The notes under the pieces: model-generated | What the model was told of the DNA's origin: nothing | Seen by the model: only the letters and a program-made list of their open reading frames with translations | The model's database searches: none | In this document: positions 42,703 to 51,065 of the stretch, piece after piece | Layout: every line of letters begins with the position of its first letter | Position numbering within the stretch: the first letter of the stretch is position 1 | NCBI RefSeq assembly: GCF_018918155.1 | Contig: NZ_JAHLPY010000002.1 | Coordinates: 124,001-188,000 of the forward strand | Length of the DNA: 64,000 nucleotides | Reading direction: 5' to 3' | Source of the DNA: Anaerostipes sp. MSJ-23 | GTDB taxonomy: Bacteria; Bacillota; Clostridia; Lachnospirales; Lachnospiraceae | Translations under genes and position numbers: made by a program

Positions 42703-45558
42703 ATGAAAGAGAATTTAAACAAATATATAGAAAAAATTAAAACAAATCGTAAAAACTATCGAAAATATGCATCTATTTTTATTGTACTTGCATTGATTAC
42801 AGTTGTTGGAGTAAATGGATGGCTTCATCAAAAAGGAGTTTCCATGACAGCGGATTATCAATGTGGAAAAGAAGAACATCAACATACGGAGGATTGTTAT
42901 AAAGAGGTATTGATTTGCGGAAAGGAAGAATCCACGGAAGAAGGAGGACATCAACATACGCAGGATTGTTATAAGAAAGAACTTGTTTGTAAGATTCCGG
43001 AACATGAACATACCATGGAATGTATTTCTGACGATAAGGCAGATGCAGAGACGGAAACAGACTGGGAAAAAACAATTCCGCAAAAATTAAGTGGTGTATG
43101 GGCAAAGGATCTTGTAGATGTTGCAAAATCACAAGTTGGTTATAAAGAGAGTACAAAAAATTTCCGATTGGATGAGGATGGAAAAACGAAAGATGGTTAT
43201 ACGCGATATGGAGAATGGTATGGTAACAAATATGGCAATTGGTCGGTAATGTTTGCAGCATTTTGTCTGCATTATGCAGGGATTCCGCAAAAAGAGGTAC
43301 CTGTAAATTCTGGATGTGAAGCTTGGATGGTAAATCTAAAGGATGCGCAACTTTATCATAATGCAGATAACTATCAACCAACGGTTGGGGATATTGTTTT
43401 TCTTGATTCGGAGGAAGAAGATGGAGTGGCAGACCATGTTGGAATTCTAGAAACTGTTAAAAAAGATTCAAAAGGAAAGATAACTAGTTTTGTAGTTGTG
43501 GAAGGTGATTCTTCCAAAGAGGTAAAAGAAAATATATATTCTATCAATGATCGATCCATTATTGGTTATTGTGCATTGCCAGAGAATAAAGAACAAGAAA
43601 CAGAAAAAACAGGGGAAACGACAGAAAAGACAACCGAGAAAACAACAACCGAAAAGAAATCCGAGAAGAAGACAAAAGAGGTGTCAACTAAAAAGAAAAT
43701 TCAAAAGCAAACAAAGAAGAGTGTAAAAGCAGCAGGGGATGCAAAAAGCACGGTTGATACTTGTAATGTGACAGTGACAGTAAACCTAAATTGGTCGGGT
43801 ACAAGGGATAAAGCAGTGAATGTTTATTTGATCAATCAGCAAACAGGTGAACGAGTAGGAACAGTCACACTGAATAAAGGAACCGATAGCAATACAGTGA
43901 CATTTAAAAATGTTTCGAGAGTTGATGGAGATGGAAAAGATGTTTCCTATGGAGTAGAGCTAGAAAAGGTTGATGGATATATCAATGGATATAATTTAGA
44001 TATTTCTTTGGATCAGACTAATGAGTGGAAAGAGAGTGATACGCTTTGGGTAAAGGCAACATCGATTAAGGAGGGCAATCACTATCTTCTTTTGACAAGT
44101 GATGCTACAGGACCTGGAAATAGTAAATTTATCAGAGCAGATAGTACCATTACTCCAACAAACATGATATCGGCAGATCTAGCATTATCAAAAGGACCGA
44201 TCACAGCAGCAAATGGAACCTCTTATTCTCCATATTTGAAATCAGATGGTGGAGAAGATGGTGCCTTATGGACAGCAGAAAAAAGTGGTGCAGAGTTTTT
44301 ATTTTCCAGTGATTATTTAGCAGGAAAAAATATGCCAGGATATTATCTTGAGAGCACAAAATCGTTAAGTAAAAAGAATAATAATAAGTGGAAGGTTGAT
44401 AAGGACACCAAGGAAATTACAAAAAATGGAGAAACGTTATATCCATTTGAAAAGGTTGATCCAGTATATGGAAAAGTCCGAACGGTAAATATGACAGTCG
44501 ATGCAACTTATCAATCGAAAGGAGAAGCAGAGGAGACACAGGAATATACAACGATTCGAGTATCAAAAAACTGGCAGGATGAAAAAGGAAATAAACTTAC
44601 AGAAGGTCTTCCATCAAGTATTGAAGTAACATTAAATGCAGATGGAAAAGAAGCATCGATAAAAGATGCCAAAGTTTCTCTTTCGGCAGATAATAATTGG
44701 ACATATGAATGGACCGTGCCAAGGTATTCTTTTGAAAATGGATCGAAGAAAGAAATCTCATATGATGTTTCAGAAAGTGAAGTGAACGGATTTAAGTTCG
44801 TCAATAAAGAAAAGAAACAAGAATTTGGTGAGAAAACCACTGCCTGGGTATTAACAGATGATTTTGAGGATAATGGAGAATTTATTTTAACGACTTCTCC
44901 AAAAACAGGATCAGTTGGAGCACTGACAGCTACAAAGAATGGAGCACACTGGGCAGATGGAAGTCAACAAAAAACCAATGTTGAAAAAGGGGATTTAAAA
45001 GTAGGAGATAAAGTTTATAAAGATTGTCAGTATATTTTAAATCCTTCTGGAAATATTATATGGAAAACTGGAACGGGAAAAGAAATGACAGCACATCAGC
45101 ATGGTACCCATAAGATGTGGACGCTTTATAACGAAGTTGTCAATGGATATTTAAAAAATAATGGGCAGGGAGATATTAGTTCCGATGTCAAACAGGAATG
45201 TTGGTTTTATTATAACTGGTATACTGGAACTCCTGGAAAGAGACCGCCAAGTAATCCAAAGTCTGAATGGAGCAATGTATTAGGAAGTTATAATGATTAC
45301 TTCTTATTATCGAACAATCATACAGGGGATGGTGGTTCAACAACAGCACAAACATTTTATCTATATAAGAAAGTCGAGGCACAGCCCGTGATTTACAAAA
45401 TTGAACTTACTAATAAAAAAGAGGGAGAGATTTATGAGCTTCCAGAAACTGGTGGGCCAGGAACAAAAATGTTTACAATCATTGCAGTTGCTCTTATGGG
45501 CTCAGCATTGTTGTATGGATATTATTTGAGATGTAGACGAAGAGGGAGGGAGATGTAA
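42703..45558 (+). CDS. Large LPXTG pilus-tip adhesin with degenerate CHAP-like domain
   Basis: 951 aa. Membrane segment at about 24-42. Then three Cys/His repeats (CGKEEHQHTEDC, GGHQHTQDC, CKIPEHEHTMEC) that look metal-binding. Next is a CHAP/NlpC-like region (about 133-290) whose nucleophile position is Ser181 (NWSVMF) while His245 is kept (VADHVGIL), so it is probably not a peptidase. A Thr/Glu/Lys-rich linker (about 293-345) leads to Ig-like and Cna_B-type domains. The C-terminus has LPETG at about 913 with a hydrophobic helix and RCRRRGR. It is the likely tip pilin of a sortase-built fibre. Confidence 0.88.
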   Translation: MKENLNKYIEKIKTNRKNYRKYASIFIVLALITVVGVNGWLHQKGVSMTADYQCGKEEHQHTEDCYKEVLICGKEESTEEGGHQHTQDCYKKELVCKIPEHEHTMECISDDKADAETETDWEKTIPQKLSGVWAKDLVDVAKSQVGYKESTKNFRLDEDGKTKDGYTRYGEWYGNKYGNWSVMFAAFCLHYAGIPQKEVPVNSGCEAWMVNLKDAQLYHNADNYQPTVGDIVFLDSEEEDGVADHVGILETVKKDSKGKITSFVVVEGDSSKEVKENIYSINDRSIIGYCALPENKEQETEKTGETTEKTTEKTTTEKKSEKKTKEVSTKKKIQKQTKKSVKAAGDAKSTVDTCNVTVTVNLNWSGTRDKAVNVYLINQQTGERVGTVTLNKGTDSNTVTFKNVSRVDGDGKDVSYGVELEKVDGYINGYNLDISLDQTNEWKESDTLWVKATSIKEGNHYLLLTSDATGPGNSKFIRADSTITPTNMISADLALSKGPITAANGTSYSPYLKSDGGEDGALWTAEKSGAEFLFSSDYLAGKNMPGYYLESTKSLSKKNNNKWKVDKDTKEITKNGETLYPFEKVDPVYGKVRTVNMTVDATYQSKGEAEETQEYTTIRVSKNWQDEKGNKLTEGLPSSIEVTLNADGKEASIKDAKVSLSADNNWTYEWTVPRYSFENGSKKEISYDVSESEVNGFKFVNKEKKQEFGEKTTAWVLTDDFEDNGEFILTTSPKTGSVGALTATKNGAHWADGSQQKTNVEKGDLKVGDKVYKDCQYILNPSGNIIWKTGTGKEMTAHQHGTHKMWTLYNEVVNGYLKNNGQGDISSDVKQECWFYYNWYTGTPGKRPPSNPKSEWSNVLGSYNDYFLLSNNHTGDGGSTTAQTFYLYKKVEAQPVIYKIELTNKKEGEIYELPETGGPGTKMFTIIAVALMGSALLYGYYLRCRRRGREM

Positions 45559-45644
45559 GGTTCTGCACTCTTAGCCTGAAAACTATTCCAGGTTATGAAA
45601 GTATCCAATAAAAAATGATTTACAAAAGAAAGTGGGGAATGATG

Positions 45645-47282
45645 ATGAAGATCATGAAAAAGACATGGACTCTGTTATTGAGTCTTGTAATGGTACTGGC
45701 AATGAGTGTTACAACATTTGCAGCAGACAGTACGTTAAAAATTAAAACAACAGCAGGACATACTTACAAAGTATATCAGATTTTAACTGGAGATGTAACA
45801 ACAGGAGATAATGGAACAAAAAAATTATCGAATCTTGGAAAAGGTTCTTCTGTGACATCAAATGCAACAGCACAAGAGATTCTTAATGCCCTGAAAGATA
45901 AAAAAGATAATGAACTTGGAGATGCAGCCTATGAATATGTTAAAGGTGGCAAAGAAGTCGCAACGATTTCAGGTGATGGAAGTGAAAAGACAGTTACAAT
46001 TCCTACAGGTTACTATATTGTAACAGACGAAGTAACAGGTGAGACGAAGGATACTGTTTCCCGTTATATGGTAGACGTTGTAGGTCCTACAGAGATGACA
46101 CCAAAAACATCAACAACTCCTGACATTGATAAGAAAATTATTGATACAGATGCAAACCAAGCATTAGATGACAGTAAAAAAACAGATACAGCTGCAATTG
46201 GTGACACAATTAATTATGAAGTAACTGGTAAAGTTCCAGATTATAAAGGGTATAAATACTATTATTATGTCCTTAATGATACATTATCAAAAGGATTGAC
46301 ATTAGATAAAGATTCTTTTGTAGTAACGGTTGGAGGAAAACCATTAACAAAGGATACAGATTATTATGTGTATACAACAACAAATCAAGATGGAACAACA
46401 AGTTTTAAACTTGCTTTTGAAAATATCAAGAACTTTGAAGTAGGTGCAGACATTTCTGTAAAATATAATGCTACAGTTAATGAAAATGCAGTGATTGGAA
46501 AAGATCCTAACACGAATACAGTAAAGCTGGAATATTCTAACAATCCAAATTCTTCTGAAAGAGGAGATAAAGAACCTGGTATTCCAGGAGATAAAGTACC
46601 AACAGGGGAAACTCCAGATAGAGTGACAAAAACTTATGTTACAGAATTAAAACTTTTAAAAGTAGATGAACAAGGAAATAAGCTGACAGGGGCTGAATTT
46701 ACTCTGACAGGAGAAAACCTTCAGACAATTAAGTTTACAACAGGACAGGCGTTTGTAGAAAATGAGAATGGTACATACTGGAAATTAAAAGATGGTACTT
46801 ACACAACAGATGATCCAAACACAGAAGGAATGGATCAGAGTAAATATGAAAATACAACAAAAAAATACAAAAAAGAAACTGTTATAACATCCCAGACTGC
46901 AGATGCAGGAAGCAAAAAGGTAACAGCATTTGTTGATGAAAATGGTCAGATTCAGTTTACAGGTTTAAATGCTGGAAAATATACTTTGACAGAAACGGTT
47001 GTACCTAAAGGATACAACAAAATCGACCCAATTGAATTTACTATTTCCGCAACACAGGATGGTTCTACAACATTAGTTGGTGGAAATATCACATGGAGTT
47101 CTGACAATCATGATATTACATATAGCGATGGAGTTTTTGGAATTAAAGTTACAAACAAATCAGGTTCTACTCTTCCATCTACAGGTGGTATTGGTACAAC
47201 AATCTTCTATATTATCGGTGGTGTCTTAATGCTTGGCGCAGCTGTTTTACTCATTACAAAAAAACGTATGAGCGCAAGATAA
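45645..47282 (+). CDS. Major (backbone) pilin, isopeptide-forming
   Basis: 545 aa. Signal peptide KKTWTLLLSLVMVLAMSV...FAA. A TPK at the end of the first domain (VDVVGPTEMTPKTST) fits the pilin-motif lysine. Next come a fimbrial D2-type domain (GDTINYEVTGKVPDY) and a Cna_B domain with E-box YTLTETVVPKGY. The cell-wall signal is LPSTG near 509, with a hydrophobic helix and KKRMSAR. GTGGGGA places the start at the ATG at 45645 (45642 possible). It is followed by the class C sortase that should polymerise it. Confidence 0.93.
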   Translation: MKIMKKTWTLLLSLVMVLAMSVTTFAADSTLKIKTTAGHTYKVYQILTGDVTTGDNGTKKLSNLGKGSSVTSNATAQEILNALKDKKDNELGDAAYEYVKGGKEVATISGDGSEKTVTIPTGYYIVTDEVTGETKDTVSRYMVDVVGPTEMTPKTSTTPDIDKKIIDTDANQALDDSKKTDTAAIGDTINYEVTGKVPDYKGYKYYYYVLNDTLSKGLTLDKDSFVVTVGGKPLTKDTDYYVYTTTNQDGTTSFKLAFENIKNFEVGADISVKYNATVNENAVIGKDPNTNTVKLEYSNNPNSSERGDKEPGIPGDKVPTGETPDRVTKTYVTELKLLKVDEQGNKLTGAEFTLTGENLQTIKFTTGQAFVENENGTYWKLKDGTYTTDDPNTEGMDQSKYENTTKKYKKETVITSQTADAGSKKVTAFVDENGQIQFTGLNAGKYTLTETVVPKGYNKIDPIEFTISATQDGSTTLVGGNITWSSDNHDITYSDGVFGIKVTNKSGSTLPSTGGIGTTIFYIIGGVLMLGAAVLLITKKRMSAR

Positions 47283-47324
47283 TGAAATCTTGATAAGAAA
47301 GCTATTTAAAATTAAAACAAAAGA

Positions 47325-47355
47325 GAACTGGGCAGGAGAATTTCCTGCCTGGTTC
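47325..47355 (+). terminator. Hairpin between backbone pilin and sortase genes
   Basis: GAACTGGGCAGGA/TCCTGCCTGGTTC stem with a GAATT loop and no T-run. Probably an RNA-stabilising or attenuating hairpin that lowers downstream expression relative to the backbone pilin. Confidence 0.6.
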
Positions 47356-47378
47356 CTGATAACATTAGGGAGTGACTC

Positions 47379-48215
47379 ATGAAGAAACATTTTAGCACAA
47401 TCATTTTAATATTGGTATTTTTCGTGGGTCTTTCCGTACTGTTATATCCGACGATCAGTAATTATATCAATCAGAAAAATCAATCAAGAGCGGTGATTGA
47501 TTATGATACGGCGGTTTCAAAAATGAAAAAAGATGACTACAATGCTTATTTTAAAAAGGCAGAGTTGTACAATCAAATGCTAGCAAAACATCCCTCGTAT
47601 TTTTATGAACCGGATCAATTACCTGGTTATAACAATATTTTAAATATTGAGAAAACAGGAATGATGGGTTATATTTCGATTGAAAAAATAGGAGTTGAGT
47701 TGCCCATTTATCATGGGACGAGTGACAGTATATTGCAATCAGCAGCAGGTCATTTAAAAGGGACTAGTTTTCCAATTGGTGGAACAAGTACGCATAGCGT
47801 TATTTCTGCACATAGAGGACTTCCAAGTGCAAAATTATTTACAAATCTAGATGAACTTGAAAAAGGTGATACATTTACAATTACAATATTAGATCGATTA
47901 TTAACTTATGAAGTCGATTCAATTTCAATTGTTTTGCCAGATAAGGTTGATCAATTGCAAATACAAGAAGGAAAAGATTATTGTACTCTTATGACGTGTA
48001 CTCCATATGGAATTAATACGCATCGGTTGCTTGTCCGTGGACATCGGATACCAAATAAAAAAGATAGCAATATTAGAGTCATTTCAGATGCTTATCAGAT
48101 TGAACCAATTGTTATTGCACCAATCATTGCAGGGATTCTTTTGTTCCTATTATTGGTTTGGATGTTGATTCGTAATAGAAGAAAGAAAACACGAGGTGAA
48201 AAGAATGAAAAATAA
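47379..48215 (+). CDS. Class C (pilin-polymerising) sortase
   Basis: 278 aa with N-terminal and C-terminal membrane helices (about 6-26 and 240-263), typical of class C. The active site has His in ISAHRGL, Cys207 in LMTCTPYGIN and Arg in THRLLVRGHR. The lid region before the catalytic domain is normal in length. It joins LPXTG pilins through the pilin-motif lysine. It overlaps the minor pilin gene by 11 bases. Confidence 0.94.
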   Translation: MKKHFSTIILILVFFVGLSVLLYPTISNYINQKNQSRAVIDYDTAVSKMKKDDYNAYFKKAELYNQMLAKHPSYFYEPDQLPGYNNILNIEKTGMMGYISIEKIGVELPIYHGTSDSILQSAAGHLKGTSFPIGGTSTHSVISAHRGLPSAKLFTNLDELEKGDTFTITILDRLLTYEVDSISIVLPDKVDQLQIQEGKDYCTLMTCTPYGINTHRLLVRGHRIPNKKDSNIRVISDAYQIEPIVIAPIIAGILLFLLLVWMLIRNRRKKTRGEKNEK

Positions 48216-48942
48216 TTGTATGTTAAAATGGCTGGCAGTTTTTCTATTGTCTATCACAGTGACTGCAGGATATATGGTTCCTGTCCGTGCAGATGACAGT
48301 ATACCTGAGGAAAAAACAGGTTCTATCAGGGTTACATTGCGTAACAGTAAAAAAGAGGTTGTTTCTGGTGGAGAGATTTGTCTTTATCAGGTAGCTTCTA
48401 TAGAACAGGATATGGATGGCAATTTAAAATACATATATATCAATGGTTTTGAAAACTGTGGTATCAAGCTTGAAAATCTTGATGATAGTAATCTTGCGAA
48501 GCAGCTTGAGGCAAAGATTTCACCAAGTTCAAAGAAAGTAACAAAGACAATTGGAACGACTGGAACAGTGGTGTTTGAGAATCTTCCGACAGGTCTTTAT
48601 CTTTTAAAACAGAACCAGGCAGCAAAAGGTTATGAAAAAATTAGTTCTTTCCTTGTATCGGTACCAATGAAAGATGGAGAGAATTGGACGTATGATGTAG
48701 ATGCGACACCAAAGGTAGAAACAGTGACACCAATAACGCCAGATACACCGAATCATCCAAATACACCAAATCATCCGAATACGCCGAATAATCCAGGGGG
48801 CTCTGGAGGCTCTGGTGGAGGTTCCCGTAGTTCTAGACTGCCACAGACAGGACAGTTAGATTGGCCGATTCCTGTACTAGCTATTTCTGGAATGCTCATG
48901 ATTGTAATTGGATGGGTTTTACGGAAAGGAAAGAACGAATGA
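48205..48942 (+). CDS. Minor pilin with LPQTG anchor
   Basis: 245 aa. Signal peptide ending near RADD. One Cna_B-like domain (GSIRVTLRNSKKEVVSGGEICLY to VFENLPTGLYLLKQ). A short Pro/Asn repeat stalk (PNHPNTP units, then GGSGGSGGGS). LPQTG, a hydrophobic helix and RKGKNE complete the sorting signal. GAGGTGA overlaps an earlier GTG, so the ATG at 48205 is the start. It is a likely base or accessory pilin. The stalk should span the wall. Confidence 0.9.
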   Translation: MKNNCMLKWLAVFLLSITVTAGYMVPVRADDSIPEEKTGSIRVTLRNSKKEVVSGGEICLYQVASIEQDMDGNLKYIYINGFENCGIKLENLDDSNLAKQLEAKISPSSKKVTKTIGTTGTVVFENLPTGLYLLKQNQAAKGYEKISSFLVSVPMKDGENWTYDVDATPKVETVTPITPDTPNHPNTPNHPNTPNNPGGSGGSGGGSRSSRLPQTGQLDWPIPVLAISGMLMIVIGWVLRKGKNE

Positions 48943-49547
48943 AACATAAAGTAGGTATTTTTTGTATGTTTCTTGGGACGGTGCTAGTGTTTTTAGCACT
49001 GTCTCTTTTCCTGTATAATCAGTGGGATGCAAAGAGAGCACAAAAAGCTTCTGCATTGGTATTAAAACAGTTGGAAAAAAAGCTTGATAAAGAAGTAAAT
49101 TCTACTTCGGAAACTTCGTTTATTACAGATACATACAAAAAAATGAAAACAGTGAAAATCGGTGGATATGAATACATTGGTTATCTTTCGATTCCATCTG
49201 CAGGTTTAAATCTTCCAGTTATGTCAAAATGGAGTTATGCGGGCCTTAAAATTGCACCAGGAAGGTTTTCTGGTTCTGTTTATATGGACAATATGGTCAT
49301 CGCAGGGCATAACTATGCAAGACATTTTAGTCCAATTAAATGGTTGGCTATTGGAAGCAGTGTATATTTCACGGATATGGAGCATGTTGTGTGGAAATAT
49401 AAGGTTGTTACAAGAGAAACTTTGCAGCCAGTACAGGTAAAGGATATGACGATAAAAACGAAAAAAGATAGTTGGGATCTTACACTGTTTACCTGTAATA
49501 CAGGAGGACAAACAAGATGTGCGGTACGATGCATTAGAATTCGTTAA
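48939..49547 (+). CDS. Second sortase of the pilus operon
   Basis: 202 aa with one N-terminal membrane helix (about 7-27). Catalytic residues are His in IAGHNYARHF, Cys186 in LTLFTCNTGG and Arg in RCAVRCIRI. It lacks the C-terminal helix of class C enzymes, so it is a candidate housekeeping-type or base-anchoring sortase that attaches the finished fibre to peptidoglycan. Subclass is uncertain. Its ATG overlaps the stop of the minor pilin gene. It is the last gene before recombinase-type site 3. Confidence 0.88.
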   Translation: MKHKVGIFCMFLGTVLVFLALSLFLYNQWDAKRAQKASALVLKQLEKKLDKEVNSTSETSFITDTYKKMKTVKIGGYEYIGYLSIPSAGLNLPVMSKWSYAGLKIAPGRFSGSVYMDNMVIAGHNYARHFSPIKWLAIGSSVYFTDMEHVVWKYKVVTRETLQPVQVKDMTIKTKKDSWDLTLFTCNTGGQTRCAVRCIRIR

Positions 49548-49577
49548 AAAAAGTAGGCGTCAGAGTGCTTTATTTTA

Positions 49578-49602
49578 GTCGCTGGGTATCCTACTCTACG
49601 AA
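49578..49602 (-). repeat. Recombinase-type site 3 (downstream of the pilus operon)
   Basis: GTCGCTGGG, core TATCCTA, CTCTACGAA. The right arm is identical to that of site 1. The left arm is poor. The core reads TAGGATA on the minus strand. Confidence 0.65.
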
Positions 49603-49911
49603 AAGCTTTTTATTAAAATAAGATAGGTTTGAAATTCTCCTATCGGATATATTGAAACCTTTCATATATTTTAGGTTACAACTATAAAATCAATCAATTT
49701 ATGATTTCCCATGTTATGCATAAATTGCAATGTATAATAAGTATTCAGCAGTACTTTTTTCCTTTCATAATTGATGAGATAATTATGGTCGCAGTTGTGA
49801 TCACAAACTGATTTTTATTTTATAGAAAAGAAAACATTTTTTGTTTTATCGTCAAGAACTCTGGTCAAAATCGTTTTCACCCCTCAAAAAACGTAGAGAC
49901 TTGCGATATTT
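49603..49911. other. Gene-free putative invertible segment between sites 3 and 4
   Basis: No reading frame worth calling. It contains TTTTAGGTTACAAC, nearly the same as TTTTAGTTACAAC at 40175 in the upstream cassette, a TATAAT at 49733 without a good -35 box, and the 12-bp perfect palindrome TTGTGATCACAA at 49795-49806. A partial arm-like ACGTAGAG lies at 49891. It sits in front of the AP2-domain gene. Confidence 0.5.
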
Positions 49912-49936
49912 TTCGTAGAGGAGGATACTCAACGAA
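49912..49936 (+). repeat. Recombinase-type site 4 (upstream of the AP2-domain gene)
   Basis: TTCGTAGAG, core GAGGATA, CTCAACGAA. The left arm is identical to site 2. The core matches inverted site 3 in six of seven positions. Confidence 0.75.
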
Positions 49937-49990
49937 AAAATAGAATAGGAGTATAAGTATATCATAATATACTTGTTGTAAGGGATTAAA

Positions 49991-50797
49991 ATGAAAAAAA
50001 ATTTAATAGGGAAAAGATTTGGAAAACTTGTGGTAATAGAACCAACAGATCAAAGAAAAAACGGGTATATGATCTGGAAGTGTCACTGTGACTGTGGAAA
50101 TGATATTCTCGTAGATTACCGTAAATTAATGTGTGGAACAGCCATGGATTGTGGATGTTCGTCAATAAAGGGTAAAGTTGATTTAAGAGGCAGACGGTTT
50201 GGAAAGCTTACGGCGATTGTACAAGCAAATAAGACAGATCCAAAAGATGGGTGGATTTGGATCTGTCGATGTGATTGCGGAGCAATAATAGAAATACCAA
50301 CACGTCATTTGACCAATGGACGGCGTAAAAGTTGCGGCTGTCTTAGTAAACCACCATTAAAAAAGTATGTTGGAAAAAAATTTGGTAATTTAACGGTGCT
50401 TCACTATGCAGGAAAAAGAAAAGGTTCTCATTTTTGGCATTGTCGTTGTGATTGTGGAAATGAATTAGACGTTCAGCAGTCAAATCTGCAAAATGGACAC
50501 ACAACAAGTTGTGGATGCAACGTCGATATTAAGAAAAATATTCATTTTGTAAATGGAACGAGCGTGGAAGCAATTCGCTCAAAAAAATTAAATAAAAATA
50601 ATAAGAGCGGTGTTCGTGGTGTCTATTGGAATAAGAAAACCCACAAATGGATAGCGCAAATAACATTCCAGGGAAAAACAAAGAGTCTTGGAAGTTATCA
50701 GACATTAGAAGAAGCTGCTGCTGTAAGAAAAGAAAAGGAGGATTTTTTGTTTGGCGAATTTCTAGAGTGGTATGATCGACAGGAAAAAAAGAAATAA
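49991..50797 (+). CDS. Triple zinc-ribbon-like repeat protein with AP2 DNA-binding domain
   Basis: 268 aa. Three tandem units of about 50 residues each carry the pattern G-x-x-F-G-x-L, then W-x-C-x-C-D-C-G, then a Cys-G-Cys (CHCDCG...DCGCS; CRCDCG...SCGCL; CRCDCG...SCGCN). Each looks like a four-Cys metal site. After a linker comes an AP2-type domain (SGVRGVYWNKKTHKWIAQIT, about 203-245). The protein should bind DNA. Similar AP2 domains occur in mobile-element and phage proteins. It starts 54 bases after site 4, so its transcription may depend on the orientation of the adjacent segment. Confidence 0.82.
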   Translation: MKKNLIGKRFGKLVVIEPTDQRKNGYMIWKCHCDCGNDILVDYRKLMCGTAMDCGCSSIKGKVDLRGRRFGKLTAIVQANKTDPKDGWIWICRCDCGAIIEIPTRHLTNGRRKSCGCLSKPPLKKYVGKKFGNLTVLHYAGKRKGSHFWHCRCDCGNELDVQQSNLQNGHTTSCGCNVDIKKNIHFVNGTSVEAIRSKKLNKNNKSGVRGVYWNKKTHKWIAQITFQGKTKSLGSYQTLEEAAAVRKEKEDFLFGEFLEWYDRQEKKK

Positions 50798-50910
50798 AGG
50801 TAAAACTTAATCAGACATAAAGTTCTTTAAATAGTTTATTAAAATAATCATTTGTAATTTGTTACAAAAATAATTCTTTTCCATGTTTTATATTTATGCA
50901 GTATTTGGTA

Positions 50911-50941
50911 TTTAACTTTGTGTTGCACAAAGCTGTATAAT
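50911..50941 (+). promoter_or_regulatory. Candidate promoter with internal palindrome, upstream of the P-II pseudogene
   Basis: TATAAT at 50936, with TTTAAC 19 bases upstream. The spacer holds the inverted repeat CTTTGTG-TTG-CACAAAG (50916-50932), a good operator candidate. Confidence 0.5.
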
Positions 50942-51004
50942 AAATCTAGATCGATCGATTTATTTAAAAAAACGCAGGGAAAAATAAATACAAATTTTGA
51001 AAGA

Positions 51005-51053
51005 GGTCAAAGGAGACAATACAAGAAAAGTTGTTTCTTTTGACCTTTTTTTG
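51005..51053 (+). terminator. Terminator-like attenuator in the P-II leader
   Basis: AGGTCAAA-GA-ACAA pairs with TTGT-TC-TTTGACCT, followed by seven T and then at once by the GGAGG ribosome site. A competing AT-rich pairing (ATTTATTT/AAATAAAT) lies just upstream. The arrangement looks like transcription attenuation. Confidence 0.7.
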
Positions 51054-51065
51054 GAGGTAATGGAT

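Noticed and set aside
42797-43381. 194-codon open frame on the minus strand
   Set aside because: Antisense to the His/Cys-rich region of the adhesin. Its apparent repeats are mirror images of the coding repeats.
48720-48815. Short tandem repeats that might suggest a CRISPR or minisatellite
   Set aside because: They are in frame and encode the PNHPNTP stalk of the minor pilin.
49733-49738. TATAAT as proof of a promoter in the second inverton
   Set aside because: No acceptable -35 hexamer at 16-18 bases. Kept only as a possibility in the feature text.
40043-49936. A single integrated element with attL at site 1 and attR at site 3 or 4
   Set aside because: The 7-bp cores of sites 1/2 and 3/4 differ (TAAAATA against TAGGATA or GAGGATA). 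The best-matching pairs are inverted and not direct, and no conjugation, phage or excisionase genes are present.
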